64,000 nt of DNA from Tolypocladium sp. Sup5 PDA-1. Lineage: Eukaryota; Ascomycota; Sordariomycetes; Hypocreales; Ophiocordycipitaceae. The stretch covers positions 1-64,000 of the forward strand of contig JPHH03000064.1 in assembly GCA_000750105.3 (NCBI GenBank), given 5' to 3'. Below, piece after piece: positions 11,781-21,035 of this stretch. The position numbers and the translations under genes are program-made. Position 1 is the stretch's first letter; each line of letters opens with the position of its first letter. The notes beneath the pieces are model-generated. The model did not search any database, had not been told where the DNA came from, and worked only from the letters and a program-made list of their open reading frames with translations.

Positions 11781-14378
11781 ATGGCCGCCATGGCATCAGT
11801 CAGCAGCAGGCCTAGGCGACCCGATTTACAAGTTGTCGTGAGTAGAAAATAGACACTGAGCTGAGACTTGTTCTGCACGCAACTAGCTGACTCTTCCCGA
11901 CTCGTAGTCCAACGATGACTCGGTCTACGAGCAAGACATCCTCCGCGACGTAGCCAGTGTCAAGCCGTGGCTAGCGTACATCGATTTCAAGGCTCGCCAT
12001 GGCAGCATTATCGAGCAAAACTTCGTCATGGCGCGCGCATGCGCTCAGTTGCCACGATCATATAAGCTTTGGAAACTCGTAAGTCCCACGTCTTGCAGAT
12101 AGCCGTTCAGCACTGCTAACCCAGTCAGTTCCTTCGCTTCAGAGTCAAACATATCGCCAGGTTGAATCCAGCAATCTTTGTTGCAGAGTACAAGAAAGTG
12201 AACGCGCTATTCGAAAAGGCCTTGACTCTCCTGAACAAGATGCCCCGGATATGGGAGATGTACCTTGAATTTCTCATGCAGCAACCCATTGTCACCCTGG
12301 CTCGCCGAACTTTCGACAGAGCTCTGCGAGCTCTTCCGATTACTCAGCACAATCGAATATGGGCTTTATACCTGCCCTTTGCCAATGCTGCGTCAGGTGC
12401 CACGGCCGTGAAGGTCTGGAGACGCTACATGCAGGTGCATCCCGAAGATGCTGAGGACTTCATAGAGCTGCTCGTCGGAACGGGCGCATATACAGAGGCC
12501 GGAAGACGATACATCGACCTTCTCAACAACGTTCGCTTCGCCAGCAAGCACGGCAAGGGTCACTATGAGCTCTGGGGCGAGATGGTCGATATGCTGGTTG
12601 AACATGCGTCGGAAGTCGACACCGAGCACGAGACGGGACTGGACGTGGAGCGCATCATCAGAAGCGGCATTTCCCGGTTTGCCGACCAGAGGGGTAAACT
12701 CTGGGCTGGCCTGGCAACGTATTGGATTCGGAGGGGCAGCTTTGAAAGGGCTCGTGATGTATTCGAGGAAGGGATTACCACCGTCATGACCGTCAGAGAC
12801 TTCACTCTTGTCTTCGACTCGTATGTCGAGTTTGAAGAGTCTGTCATCGGCACTCTGATGGAGGTCGCATCGATGCGCGCCGAAAAGGGGGTGTTGGACG
12901 ATGACGCAGATTTTGAGCTCGACATCAGGATGCTACGGTTCGAGCACTTGATGGACCGCCGGCCATTCCTTCTCAATGACGTCCTGTTACGTCAGAACCC
13001 GAACCACGTCTCCGAGTGGGAGAAGAGGGTTGCGCTCTGGGGCGACAACAAGCAAGAAGTAGTGCAGACCTATACCGATGCAATTTCTGCCATCAGCCCG
13101 AAGCGAGCCGTGGGGTCGTTCCACCAGCTCTGGGCCAACTACGCGCGGTTCTACGAGCGGGGCGGAGACATGCGAAACGCCCGCATCATCATGGAGAAGG
13201 CGATTAAGGTGCCTTTCAAGTCGGTCGCCGAGTTGGCCGATATGTGGATTGAATGGGCAGAGATGGAGCTTCGCAACGAGAACTTCGACGACGCGGTTCG
13301 GATAATGGCAAAGGCTGTTCAATCTCCGAAGCGATCCAATGTCGACTACTTCGACGAGAGCTTGTCCCCGCAGCAACGGGTGCACAAGAGCTGGAAACTC
13401 TGGAGCTTCTACGTGGACCTTGTGGAGAGTGTATCCACGCTGGAAGAGGTCAAGAAGGTCTATGAGCGGATCTTCGAGCTTCGCATCGCAACGCCACAGA
13501 CGATTGTGAACTATGCCAACCTACTGGAGGAGCATCATTACTACGAGGAGTCGTTCAAGATCTACGAGAGGGGGTTGGACCTCTTCAGCTACCCCGTGGC
13601 CTTCGAGCTGTGGAACTTGTATCTGACCAAGGCAGTTGACCGGAAGATCGGGATCGAACGGCTGCGAGACCTGTTTGAGCAGGCCGTTGAGGATTGCCCG
13701 CCCAAGTTTGCAAAGACCATTTACCTCATGTACGGCAACCTGGAGGAGGAACGCGGGCTTGCGCGGCATGCCATGCGCATCTACGAGAGGGCCACGCGGG
13801 CGGTTGCAGACGAAGACCGCGCGGATATGTTCAACTTTTACATCACCAAGTCGGCCTCCAACTTCGGGCTGCCGTCGACGCGGCCCATCTACGAGAGGGC
13901 CATTACGGCACTGCCCGACACGGAGGCCAAGGAGATGTGCCTCAAGTTTGCCGACATGGAGAAGCGGCTGGGCGAAATCGACCGCGCGCGAGCAATCTAC
14001 GGGCATGCCTCGCAGTTCTGCGACCCTCGAACAAACGCGGACTTTTGGACAAGGTGGGAGCAGTTCGAGGTACAGCATGGCAACGAAGACACGTTCAAGG
14101 AAATGCTGCGGATCAAGCGGAGCGTGCAGGCGCAATACAATACGGATGTCAACTTTATCGCGTCGCAGGCCCTGGCCCGCAGCCAGCAGCGAGCAGGCGG
14201 CGGCGGCGTTGGGGACGAGGCGGCCGATGCCACGGCGGCTCTTGAGCGGCAGGCGAGGGCACCGGAAGGCTTTGTGGCTGCAAGCACAGGGCCAGGGGGC
14301 GGCGCGACGGCAGCTGCTGCGCCGAACTTCCCATCGAACCCGGACGCGATTGATATTGATGGTCTTGATGATGATTAA
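11781..14378 (+). CDS. syf1: Pre-mRNA-splicing factor Syf1
   Basis: Exons 11781-11837, 11908-12078 and 12129-14378 (introns of 70 and 50 nt) give 825 aa. Syf1 is a scaffold of the NineTeen/Prp19-associated complex in the activated spliceosome. The protein is built almost wholly of HAT (half-a-TPR) repeats; clear examples are KLWKLFLRFRVKH, RIWEMYLEFLMQQP, LARRTFDRALRALPITQHNR, TAVKVWRRYMQVHPEDAEDF and IYERATRAV. The N-terminal SNDDSVYEQDILRDVASVKPW matches the family start. The last 70 residues are Ala/Gly-rich and disordered, ending IDIDGLDDD. The start at 11781 gives a short leader (MAAMASV...); ATG 11790 in the same frame is an alternative. Intron positions fit the family alignment (KLWKL/FLRFRVKH). 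Confidence 0.95.
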
Positions 14379-14457
14379 AAATAGGTAATGTTTTTGTACA
14401 TGGACGGTTTGGCGATTTGGCTGTGCTGCCTGGTGGGTTTCGGCGGCATCCCTTGCC

Positions 14458-14478
14458 TTTTTTTTTTGGGGGGGGGGG
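14458..14478. repeat. Adjoining T10 and G11 homopolymers
   Basis: Ten T (14458-14467) are followed directly by eleven G (14468-14478), in the gap between the convergent 3' ends of syf1 and the next gene. The T run lies 80 bp past the syf1 stop and could be part of its 3' end. Homopolymer length is prone to sequencing error. Confidence 0.7.
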
Positions 14479-14605
14479 AGGCTCCTTTGCATGCCCCTAT
14501 TTTTCATTTGAGGGGGAAACAGTGAGAAGGAGAAAGAAGAAAAACTCTTTTGATACAAATTCGGTCTCCTCATTCTCTCAAGTGCTTGTTGGCCAGGGGC
14601 CGGGC

Positions 14606-14956
14606 TCACTTGCCGCCCTTCATCTCGGCGATCTTTGCATGAAACTTGTCGGCGTAGTTCCTGTCGATGTGGCCGTCGCGGGAGTTGGGTGTGGCGTATA
14701 TGGAACCCTTGCGCTTCTGGAAACGGCTGGGGGGCACCTTGGAGGCGTCTGGCGGTATACTCAGCACTGACGAGGTGAAGAGGGCAATGGGGTTGGGTAG
14801 GGGACACGGGTACGGACCCCATTCATCGCTCAGTCTGCGATCCTGCTTGGCGCCGCCAGCGGCAGGCGACTCGGTCATGACAATGGGAGCGGGATCTGTC
14901 AACGCCTCCTGCTGCTGCTGCTGCTCCTTCTGCTGGGCCTCGGTGTTTGATGCCAT
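14606..14956 (-). CDS. Small conserved fungal protein, function unknown
   Basis: Exons 14956-14818 and 14748-14606 give 93 aa. The intron (14749-14817, 69 nt, GTCCGT..CCAG) is a multiple of three and has no stop, so retention would give 116 aa; splicing joins SDEW to DASKVPPSRFQKRKGS, which I judge the conserved form. The N-terminus is Gln-rich (QQKEQQQQQ) and disordered. The C-terminal half (KVPPSRFQKRKGSIYATPNS, then RDGHIDRNYADKFHAKI) is basic and looks conserved among filamentous ascomycetes. No domain, signal peptide or membrane segment is visible. It is convergent with syf1 (227 bp apart). Confidence 0.72.
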   Translation of the reverse strand: MASNTEAQQKEQQQQQEALTDPAPIVMTESPAAGGAKQDRRLSDEWGPYPCPLPNPIALFTSSVLSIPPDASKVPPSRFQKRKGSIYATPNSRDGHIDRNYADKFHAKIAEMKGGK

Positions 14957-15181
14957 GGCGTCGGGGTACGGTACGGTAGACGGGACGAGGGCCCTGGGCT
15001 AGTGATGTGCTGCTGGGCAATGTACCTTGGCAAGACAAGGTTTGTAGTTGTCGTAGGTCAAGGTCAAGAAAGGTAGGCGATAAGGTGAGCGTTGAGCTGC
15101 CAGCCACGATATTGCTGCTTGGAGGTGCATCGCCCGACACCAGGGTAGAGGGAGGCCTTATATAGGTACCTACCTTGCCTT

Positions 15182-15208
15182 ACCTTACGTACCTTACGTA
15201 CCTTACGT
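15182..15208. repeat. Tandem ACCTTACGT x3
   Basis: Three exact copies of a 9-bp unit lie in tandem, within wider ACCTT/TACCT-rich sequence (15165-15235). Confidence 0.9.
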
Positions 15209-15378
15209 GCCTTGCCTACACCTTACCTTGGTTGCTTGGGTACGAACTACGGAGGGAGGGAGGCTTGGGAGGGCACGCACCGCAGGTTTGCGTGTTACCC
15301 CGCAGGGCCTGCCTCGTACAGACCGTTGGCATCGCGGGCTGCCTCTGACGCCCCCTCCCTCTCTCCTCTCGTCCTGGG

Positions 15379-15380
<2 letters not shown>

Positions 15381-15419
<39 letters not shown>
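15381..15419. repeat. (GT)n microsatellite
   Basis: An uninterrupted run of GT dinucleotides about 19.5 units long, followed by GCGTGCGTGCGTG. It lies between genes and is a likely length-polymorphic locus. Confidence 0.97.
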
Positions 15420-15423
<4 letters not shown>

Positions 15424-16302
15424 TGCGTGCGTGACCACGGCGGCGGCTGCGGTGGTGCGGCGGTGGTGATGGCGCAGACCAGCGATCGCCAGTGGCCATT
15501 GACGTCATGCTCAAGCTCCGTGGTCAGGATGCACCTCGTGGGAGGGACGCGCTCGGGGGCGCACGCAGGCTGCGGCCTGCTCATTACTACAGCAGGTAAG
15601 GCACGTTGAGGTAATAACGGCACGGTGCTTTGCTCGGGGGCATTACCTGCCTTGCCTAGGTACCTACCTATGCCTGCGGTGCGAGTTGTCTAGGGGCAAG
15701 GTACGGTAATTGGAGCTTGCTCTCCCTCCTCTTACCTTGACGAAGCACGAAGTACCTTGCCGGCGGTACCTGGTCTGGGGGCGCGGCATGGCAGCTCGGC
15801 ACCTCTGCCTCTTCTGCCAGGTTTGCTTCGGTCGTCGGCAGCCAAGGGCGATCCGGAGAGATCCGTATTCTCGTGTGGGGTAGCTGTGCTGCGACAGTCA
15901 TCACCAACAGCGAATACGTATTACCTACGCAGTCCTTAGTAAAAGGCTAGTGAAACACCTAGCTTGAGTTTCGACGTTGCTTCGTGTGAAGGTTTGATAT
16001 GTCATAGATTATGTACACGGGCATGCAATTCGTGATCCATGGCGTGTACCCACTGATAGCTCACCGTTGCGAATGCGAGCTACTTCATACATGGCAGTGC
16101 CCCTGGTTCCAATGGTTCAACCGCTCAATGTTGGTTGCCCTGCCACCTATTACAGATGTACGGCACAAGCCGTCGGCAGAACATGGTATTGTCGCGTGCA
16201 TCGACGCCTGCAAGCAAACGCTATAGCTCGTTGGATTTCTTGCCCACCATTTGTTTGAGTAGGTACGAAAACTGTTTGTACTGTTGATATTTCACGCGCC
16301 AC

Positions 16303-16381
16303 CTTCGCTCACCTTCGCTCACCTTGCCTCACCTTGCCTCACCCCACCCCCACCTCACCTCACTCACCTCACCTCACCTCG
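16303..16381. repeat. Imperfect CTCACCT repeats upstream of the CCA-adding enzyme gene
   Basis: Degenerate tandem units (TCGCTCACCT, TTGCCTCACCT, then ACCTCACCTCACT) make a pyrimidine-rich tract ending about 90 bp before the preferred start codon. CT-rich tracts are common in fungal promoters and 5' leaders. The in-frame ATG at 16324 lies inside this tract and is probably untranslated. Confidence 0.7.
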
Positions 16382-16473
16382 CTTCTTCACACTGTAATTC
16401 CAACCTCATCACCCGGCACCAACGTAACGCAACGCAGCGCAGCGCACATGCCGGCCGCCAGCCCTCCCCCCTC

Positions 16474-18246
16474 ATGCTGTCGCGCCTTGGCCGTCTCCAT
16501 CCTCGGCTTGCCATGAAGAAGAGGAAGTTCGACTCGTTCCTCCGTGACAGCCATACGCACGCACCCACTGCCAGTGCCAGCGCCAGAGCCAGCGCCAGCG
16601 CCAGAGCCATGCCTCCGCCTCCCATCCAGCTCAACGCCCGCGAGCAGCAGCTCTGCCGCCTGCTCCTCGACGTCTGCCGGTCCATCGACGCCGCCGGCGA
16701 CGTTGGCGAGCCTCTCGTCGTGCGCTGGGCCGGCGGGTGGGTTCGCGACAGGCTGCTTGGCGCCGAGAGCCACGACATTGACGTGGCCATCAACGCCATG
16801 ACGGGCGTCGCCTTCGCTCAGCGCATGTGCGACTTCTGCGCTTCGCCCGACGCCGTCGACAGACATGCCATCGGGCCCGACGACGTTGGGAACCTCCACA
16901 ACGTCGCCCGCAACCCTGAAAAGTCCAAGCACCTTGAGACGGCCATGGTCAGGATGTTCGGCCTCGATCTCGACTTTGTCAACCTGCGCCGGGAGACGTA
17001 CGCCAGCGACAGCCGCAACCCACACATGGAGTTTGGCACCGCCGAGGAAGATGCCCTGCGCCGCGACGCCACCATCAACGCCCTCTTCTACAACCTGCAC
17101 ACAGGCCGCGTCGAAGACTTCACCGGTGGACTCCCAGACATGGCCGCCCGCACCATACGAACCCCGCTCGAACCTCTGCAGACCTTTACCGATGATCCCC
17201 TGCGCGTCCTGCGTCTCGTGCGCTTTGCCAGTCGCCTGCAGTTCACCATTGACCCGGCTGCAGAGCAAGTCATGGGCCACCACGAAGTCCTGGATGCCCT
17301 CAGAGTCAAGATCAGCCGAGAGAGGGTGGGCGTCGAGCTCGAAAAGATGCTCAAAGGTAGCAATCCTCGCAGAGCTTTGGAGCTCCTGGATAGGCTGAAT
17401 CTCTATCACGCCATCTTCACAGACCCCGCCCAAGAAGCCCTGACTGGCCCGGATACAACGCGCTGGCACGCTGCCTATCAGTGCCTCGACCATCTGATGC
17501 AGAACCGCACCCCCGGCTCCATCTGTGCCCTCCTAGTTCTTTCCGATGATGCCGCCTACTTGGCATGGAACCTTGCCGCAGTCTGCCCCTGGATGACCGT
17601 CCAAGACCCGCCGGACCCCAGCCGGAGGGCAAATGCGCCGCCGCCAGTCGCCGTGGTTGCCCGCGAAGGTTTTAAGGCCCCGAACAAGCTGACCGACGTA
17701 ATGGCAGCAAGCCATCGACACCGCGAGGAAATCGTCGAGCTGAAGAGGGCCGTGTGCAGAGAAGAGCCTTTCATCCACGAGCGGGATAGGTTCGGTATGG
17801 CCATCCGACGTTGGGATGCTCAGGGGGGGTCTTGGGCCCTGCAGGTCCTCAGCGCGCTGCTTGTCGACGCCATGGAGCATCTTGAGGCGTGGTCGGGTCG
17901 CGACGTCGAGGGTAAGGCGGTTCTCTTACGCCGCAGGGAGGTTGGCGGAAGTAGGACGACTGATGCTAACGGGTGGATAGAGCGCGAATCTTTCCTCGGC
18001 GGCTGGCAGAAATTCCTAGACCACCTTGTCGAGCTCGACGTCTACAACGCGCCGGCTCTGAAACGGCTCCTGGACGGCCGCTCTCTGGCACGGTCGCTGG
18101 GGGTGAGGCCCGGGAGGTGGACCGGTGGAGCCCTGGACGTATGCATGGCGTGGCAGCTACGGAACCCGCACGAGACAGACCCGCAGGAGGCGATAGAGGA
18201 GGTGCGGAGGCGGCGCGAAGAGCTTGGGATACCCGCGGCGGGATGA
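16474..18246 (+). CDS. cca1: CCA tRNA nucleotidyltransferase (CCA-adding enzyme)
   Basis: A single exon of 590 aa from ATG 16474. The enzyme adds the CCA end to tRNA 3' termini in nucleus/cytosol and mitochondria. Class II polymerase-beta-fold motifs are present: GGWVRDRLLG followed by DID at about 101-103 (metal-binding Asp pair), RRDATINALFYNL at about 196 (sugar discrimination), and DDPLRVLRLVRFASRL at about 240 with the following helices (template-like base selection). The N-terminus MLSRLGRLHPRLAMKKRKFD is Arg/Leu-rich, lacks acidic residues and looks like a mitochondrial presequence. An internal ATG at 16513 would start MKKRKFDSF, a nuclear-signal-like peptide. A third in-frame ATG at 16324 adds 50 His/Ser/Pro-rich residues from repeat DNA and is unlikely. 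An Ala-Ser-Arg repeat lies at about 32-45. Confidence 0.95.
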   Translation: MLSRLGRLHPRLAMKKRKFDSFLRDSHTHAPTASASARASASARAMPPPPIQLNAREQQLCRLLLDVCRSIDAAGDVGEPLVVRWAGGWVRDRLLGAESHDIDVAINAMTGVAFAQRMCDFCASPDAVDRHAIGPDDVGNLHNVARNPEKSKHLETAMVRMFGLDLDFVNLRRETYASDSRNPHMEFGTAEEDALRRDATINALFYNLHTGRVEDFTGGLPDMAARTIRTPLEPLQTFTDDPLRVLRLVRFASRLQFTIDPAAEQVMGHHEVLDALRVKISRERVGVELEKMLKGSNPRRALELLDRLNLYHAIFTDPAQEALTGPDTTRWHAAYQCLDHLMQNRTPGSICALLVLSDDAAYLAWNLAAVCPWMTVQDPPDPSRRANAPPPVAVVAREGFKAPNKLTDVMAASHRHREEIVELKRAVCREEPFIHERDRFGMAIRRWDAQGGSWALQVLSALLVDAMEHLEAWSGRDVEGKAVLLRRREVGGSRTTDANGWIERESFLGGWQKFLDHLVELDVYNAPALKRLLDGRSLARSLGVRPGRWTGGALDVCMAWQLRNPHETDPQEAIEEVRRRREELGIPAAG

Positions 18247-19010
18247 AGCACTACGTACGGATGGGTGTATGTGAGTCGCCGCGGCACCGTCCATCTCTGG
18301 CTGCATGCGAGGGCAACCGCGGAGCGAGCGAACTGTCTCGCGAGGCTTGGAGGCGTTATGGCGAAGCTAGGTATCTTGATTACCCAGGTATGCTACGCCC
18401 CCCTGGCTGCGGGCGCTGGGCCGGTCGAGGGGCGGTGGTCTGGGCCACCGGGGAGATCAATCGTGTGCTCGTAGGCGAGGCGCTCGTAATCAGGGTGGCT
18501 TACGCTGGGCCCTACAGCGCATGATGCCACGGACGCACGCCTGCTCGCGGTGCCGTGATACAAAGCAGTGTGCCCGCAAGACATGTACGGAGTATCCACG
18601 GCAGCACAATAAGCGTGCTTTTCATGCACTCTGCACTTCATGAAGTATGAATACTCTGTATCTGTGATGTGGTTGAGGTGGTTGATGTGGAGTTGCGGCT
18701 CAACGGGCACGGTAGGTACGTACCTCACTCCGCCTGTACACCGTGCGCAAGTACACCGAGGTTCACCGTGCACCACTGCACCACGGCACAATCTGACGTC
18801 TAGCAACACCACATCCAGCTTGACGACATACATTCAATCAAACCTGCCGTCGCCTAGCCGTTGCCCTACAACCTCACAGCCGGGTTCGTCTGCTACCCTG
18901 AGCCCTCTGTACCGCCCTCTCTCCGTCATCGAGCCTGCCCACTGCCCAGCGACTTCGCGCACGGTCAGTGCACAACCCGTTGCTCGACATGCGCAGCGCA
19001 GCGAGCGACC
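18247..19010. other. Intergenic region cca1 to tti2
   Basis: 764 bp between two plus-strand genes, so it should hold the cca1 3' end and the tti2 promoter. Short frames here are not protein-like. Nothing else recognised. Confidence 0.5.
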
Positions 19011-20980
19011 ATGCCTGAAGTTCGAGTTCCCCTGAGTCGGGCCAACAACGTCCGGCTTCAGCAGCTCGGCCTCCTTACTGGGGACGAGGGGGTACGCCCG
19101 AGCCTTGCTCAGCTACTCAGCTTGGACGATGCCGCGCAGAGGCTGTCCAGTGCGCCAGACGAAAGGGTATGAGAGCGTCTCCTCCACTCTCTACCTTGCG
19201 TGACATGACACGCTCTGAACCTGGTTCTGACCGATGAACGCATGCGCAGAGCCGACATGACGCTGTGCTCCAGCTCTTCGCGAGCCTGTCGTGCCAGCAG
19301 CGCGCGCCCGAAGCCGCTCCAGGCCCGTCGTCCTCGCAACGACAGGGGCAACAACAGCAGCAGCATCTCCGCCCAGCAGCAGCTTCGACGCTCACCCAGT
19401 CTCTCGTCACCTCTGTTCTCTCCCTGGACCGTGTCGCAGGTATGCCATCTCACTCACCAGTCCCCAGCTCGACGGCCGCCTACCTGTATGCGCCCTCTCT
19501 CACGCCATCGAGGGGCTCACGAGGAAGCCTCACTCACTCACTCACCCACCCACCCACTCATTCACTCGCTCACGTATTGCCAGATTACACTGCAAGGGCA
19601 CTGACGGCCGAGTTGGCCTTGGCTTGCCTAGAGCTACTCTCCACCACCTGGTCGGCCCCCCTGGACGACCAGGCCCTCTTGTCCATTGTCTCCTACACCG
19701 ACGTCCATGACCCGTGGACCACCCACGGCGCCTCCTCTCTTGCTGCCCGCCTCGCAGCATCACGCTTGCCTGCCGACAGGCTCGCTGCCTTCATCGTCGG
19801 GCCGCTCCTCCAGGCTTATATCCGGCCCGTCTTCTCAGGGTCGAGTGACAAAGTCACCAGCTCGGGTCGGCCTGTCCGGTTTCATGGTCGCCCGAGAAGT
19901 CCTCGAAAGCCGGGCTTGGACAACACTCCACGCTGGAAACAGAGCGATCCGCCAGTCACGTCTGTCTTCCTCTGGGGAGTCGAAAACGCCACTGTTGGTT
20001 TACCCTTAAACTCCCTCTCCCAGCACCCCAGAACCGAGACAAAGCGCCGGCTAACAAGCAATGGCGACCGCAGACCCCTCTCATCGCAGATAACTGGCCC
20101 TTGTTCCTGCCTGTCCTGCTCGCCTTGGTCGAGGACCATGAGACCTGTGTGAGGGAAAAGGGGCTCGCGACCCTTGCAACCTTCCTGTCAAAATGCACAC
20201 TCAAGACGCTGCGCGTCACCGGTATCGGTCACCTGTTTGAGGAGGCAGTCTTCCCCACGCTCCTGTTTCTCCCCAATCTGACCCCAGAGCAAGACTCGGC
20301 CAGCCTGCTTCGCCTGGCCTACCCGGTCCTCTTACAGCTGGCGGAGGCAGATCCAGACCCTCGAAGTCACCAACGGCGACGCTTGCTGGACAGGCTCGTG
20401 CGAGATGGTATTATGGCTGGCTACCTCCATGCGTCCCAATACGCAACCATCGTCCAAGTCCTGATGCACAATATGGCGGCTACCGTGTCTTGCCTAGGCA
20501 TCTTTTCCGTTAAGCATCTTCAGGTGATCTGAACTGTACTCCACAACGATGCCGAAAGCCTGCTGACAGCGATGGCTTGCCTAGAACCTCCTTCGCATGA
20601 TTGAATCTGTCATGACGGACCCATTTTCCATTGCACGCCCCTCCACAGTCGCCGCCGCCGGCGAGGCTTTGGATGCCCTCCTGTCTTATTGTTGGCCCAG
20701 AATCCCAGAGACCGAACACGCAGGGCAGATCCTTCGCATCATTACCGTGTGCTGGCTGAACTTGCGCGACCAAGAGGACGAAACGGCCCAAGCTGTCCCA
20801 ATGAGTGGCAGAGACCGCATTCGCAAGCAACTCCTCACGTCATCAAGAATATTCAAGTCCGTCTGTGTCGGACCCGACCTCGAGATGCAGCACAAGCTGG
20901 CTGAGGCTCTATCGCGAGAACCCCGACTCGCCCCGCTGTTCCCCGAGTACGCATCTTCGCCGTCGATAAGCGAGTATTGA
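19011..20980 (+). CDS. tti2: TELO2-interacting protein 2 homologue (Tti2)
   Basis: Exons 19011-19166, 19250-19439, 19584-19993, 20074-20523 and 20585-20980 (introns of 83, 144, 80 and 61 nt) give 533 aa. Tti2 belongs to the Tel2-Tti1-Tti2 co-chaperone that matures PIKK kinases (TOR, Mec1/ATR, Tel1/ATM) with Hsp90. The helical-repeat protein shows the conserved stretches NWPLFLPVLLALVEDHETC, HLFEEAVFPTLLFLPNL, LRLAYPVLLQLAE, RRRLLDRLVRDGIMAGYLH and IESVMTDPF. Intron 2 contains a TCAC/CACC tandem repeat and is unusually long for this window. Each junction was fixed by frame plus family continuity (for example WGVENAT/TPLIADNW and KHLQ/NLLRMIE). The 3' end is only 55 bp from that of fig4. Confidence 0.88.
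19527..19573 (+). repeat. TCAC/CCAC tandem repeat inside tti2 intron 2
   Basis: TCAC units (four or more) run into CCAC units and then TCAT/TCGC variants, inside the 144-nt intron 19440-19583. Expansion here explains the long intron. Confidence 0.8.
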
Positions 20981-21035
20981 GCCATGGCCAGGGAGCGAGA
21001 GATGCGGCCAAGCCGCGTGTCAGCCGAGCGAGGGG

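Larger units (their letters stand above)
14957..16473. other. Intergenic region with simple repeats
   Basis: 1.5 kb between the small conserved gene (-) and the CCA-adding enzyme (+). It holds three tandem ACCTTACGT units (15182-15208), a long GT run, many ACCTTACC/GGTACC words, and CTCACCTTGC-type pyrimidine repeats just upstream of the CCA-adding enzyme gene. No gene is supported. Confidence 0.6.

Noticed and set aside
13521..14822. 433-codon minus-strand frame
   Set aside because: Mostly antisense to syf1 exon 3 and crossing its terminator; mirror of high-GC third positions.
15381..15419. GT run considered as a telomere-like or regulatory array
   Set aside because: Pure dinucleotide microsatellite; fungal telomere repeats are TTAGGG-type.
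16387..17493. 368-codon minus-strand frame
   Set aside because: Antisense shadow of the CCA-adding enzyme gene.
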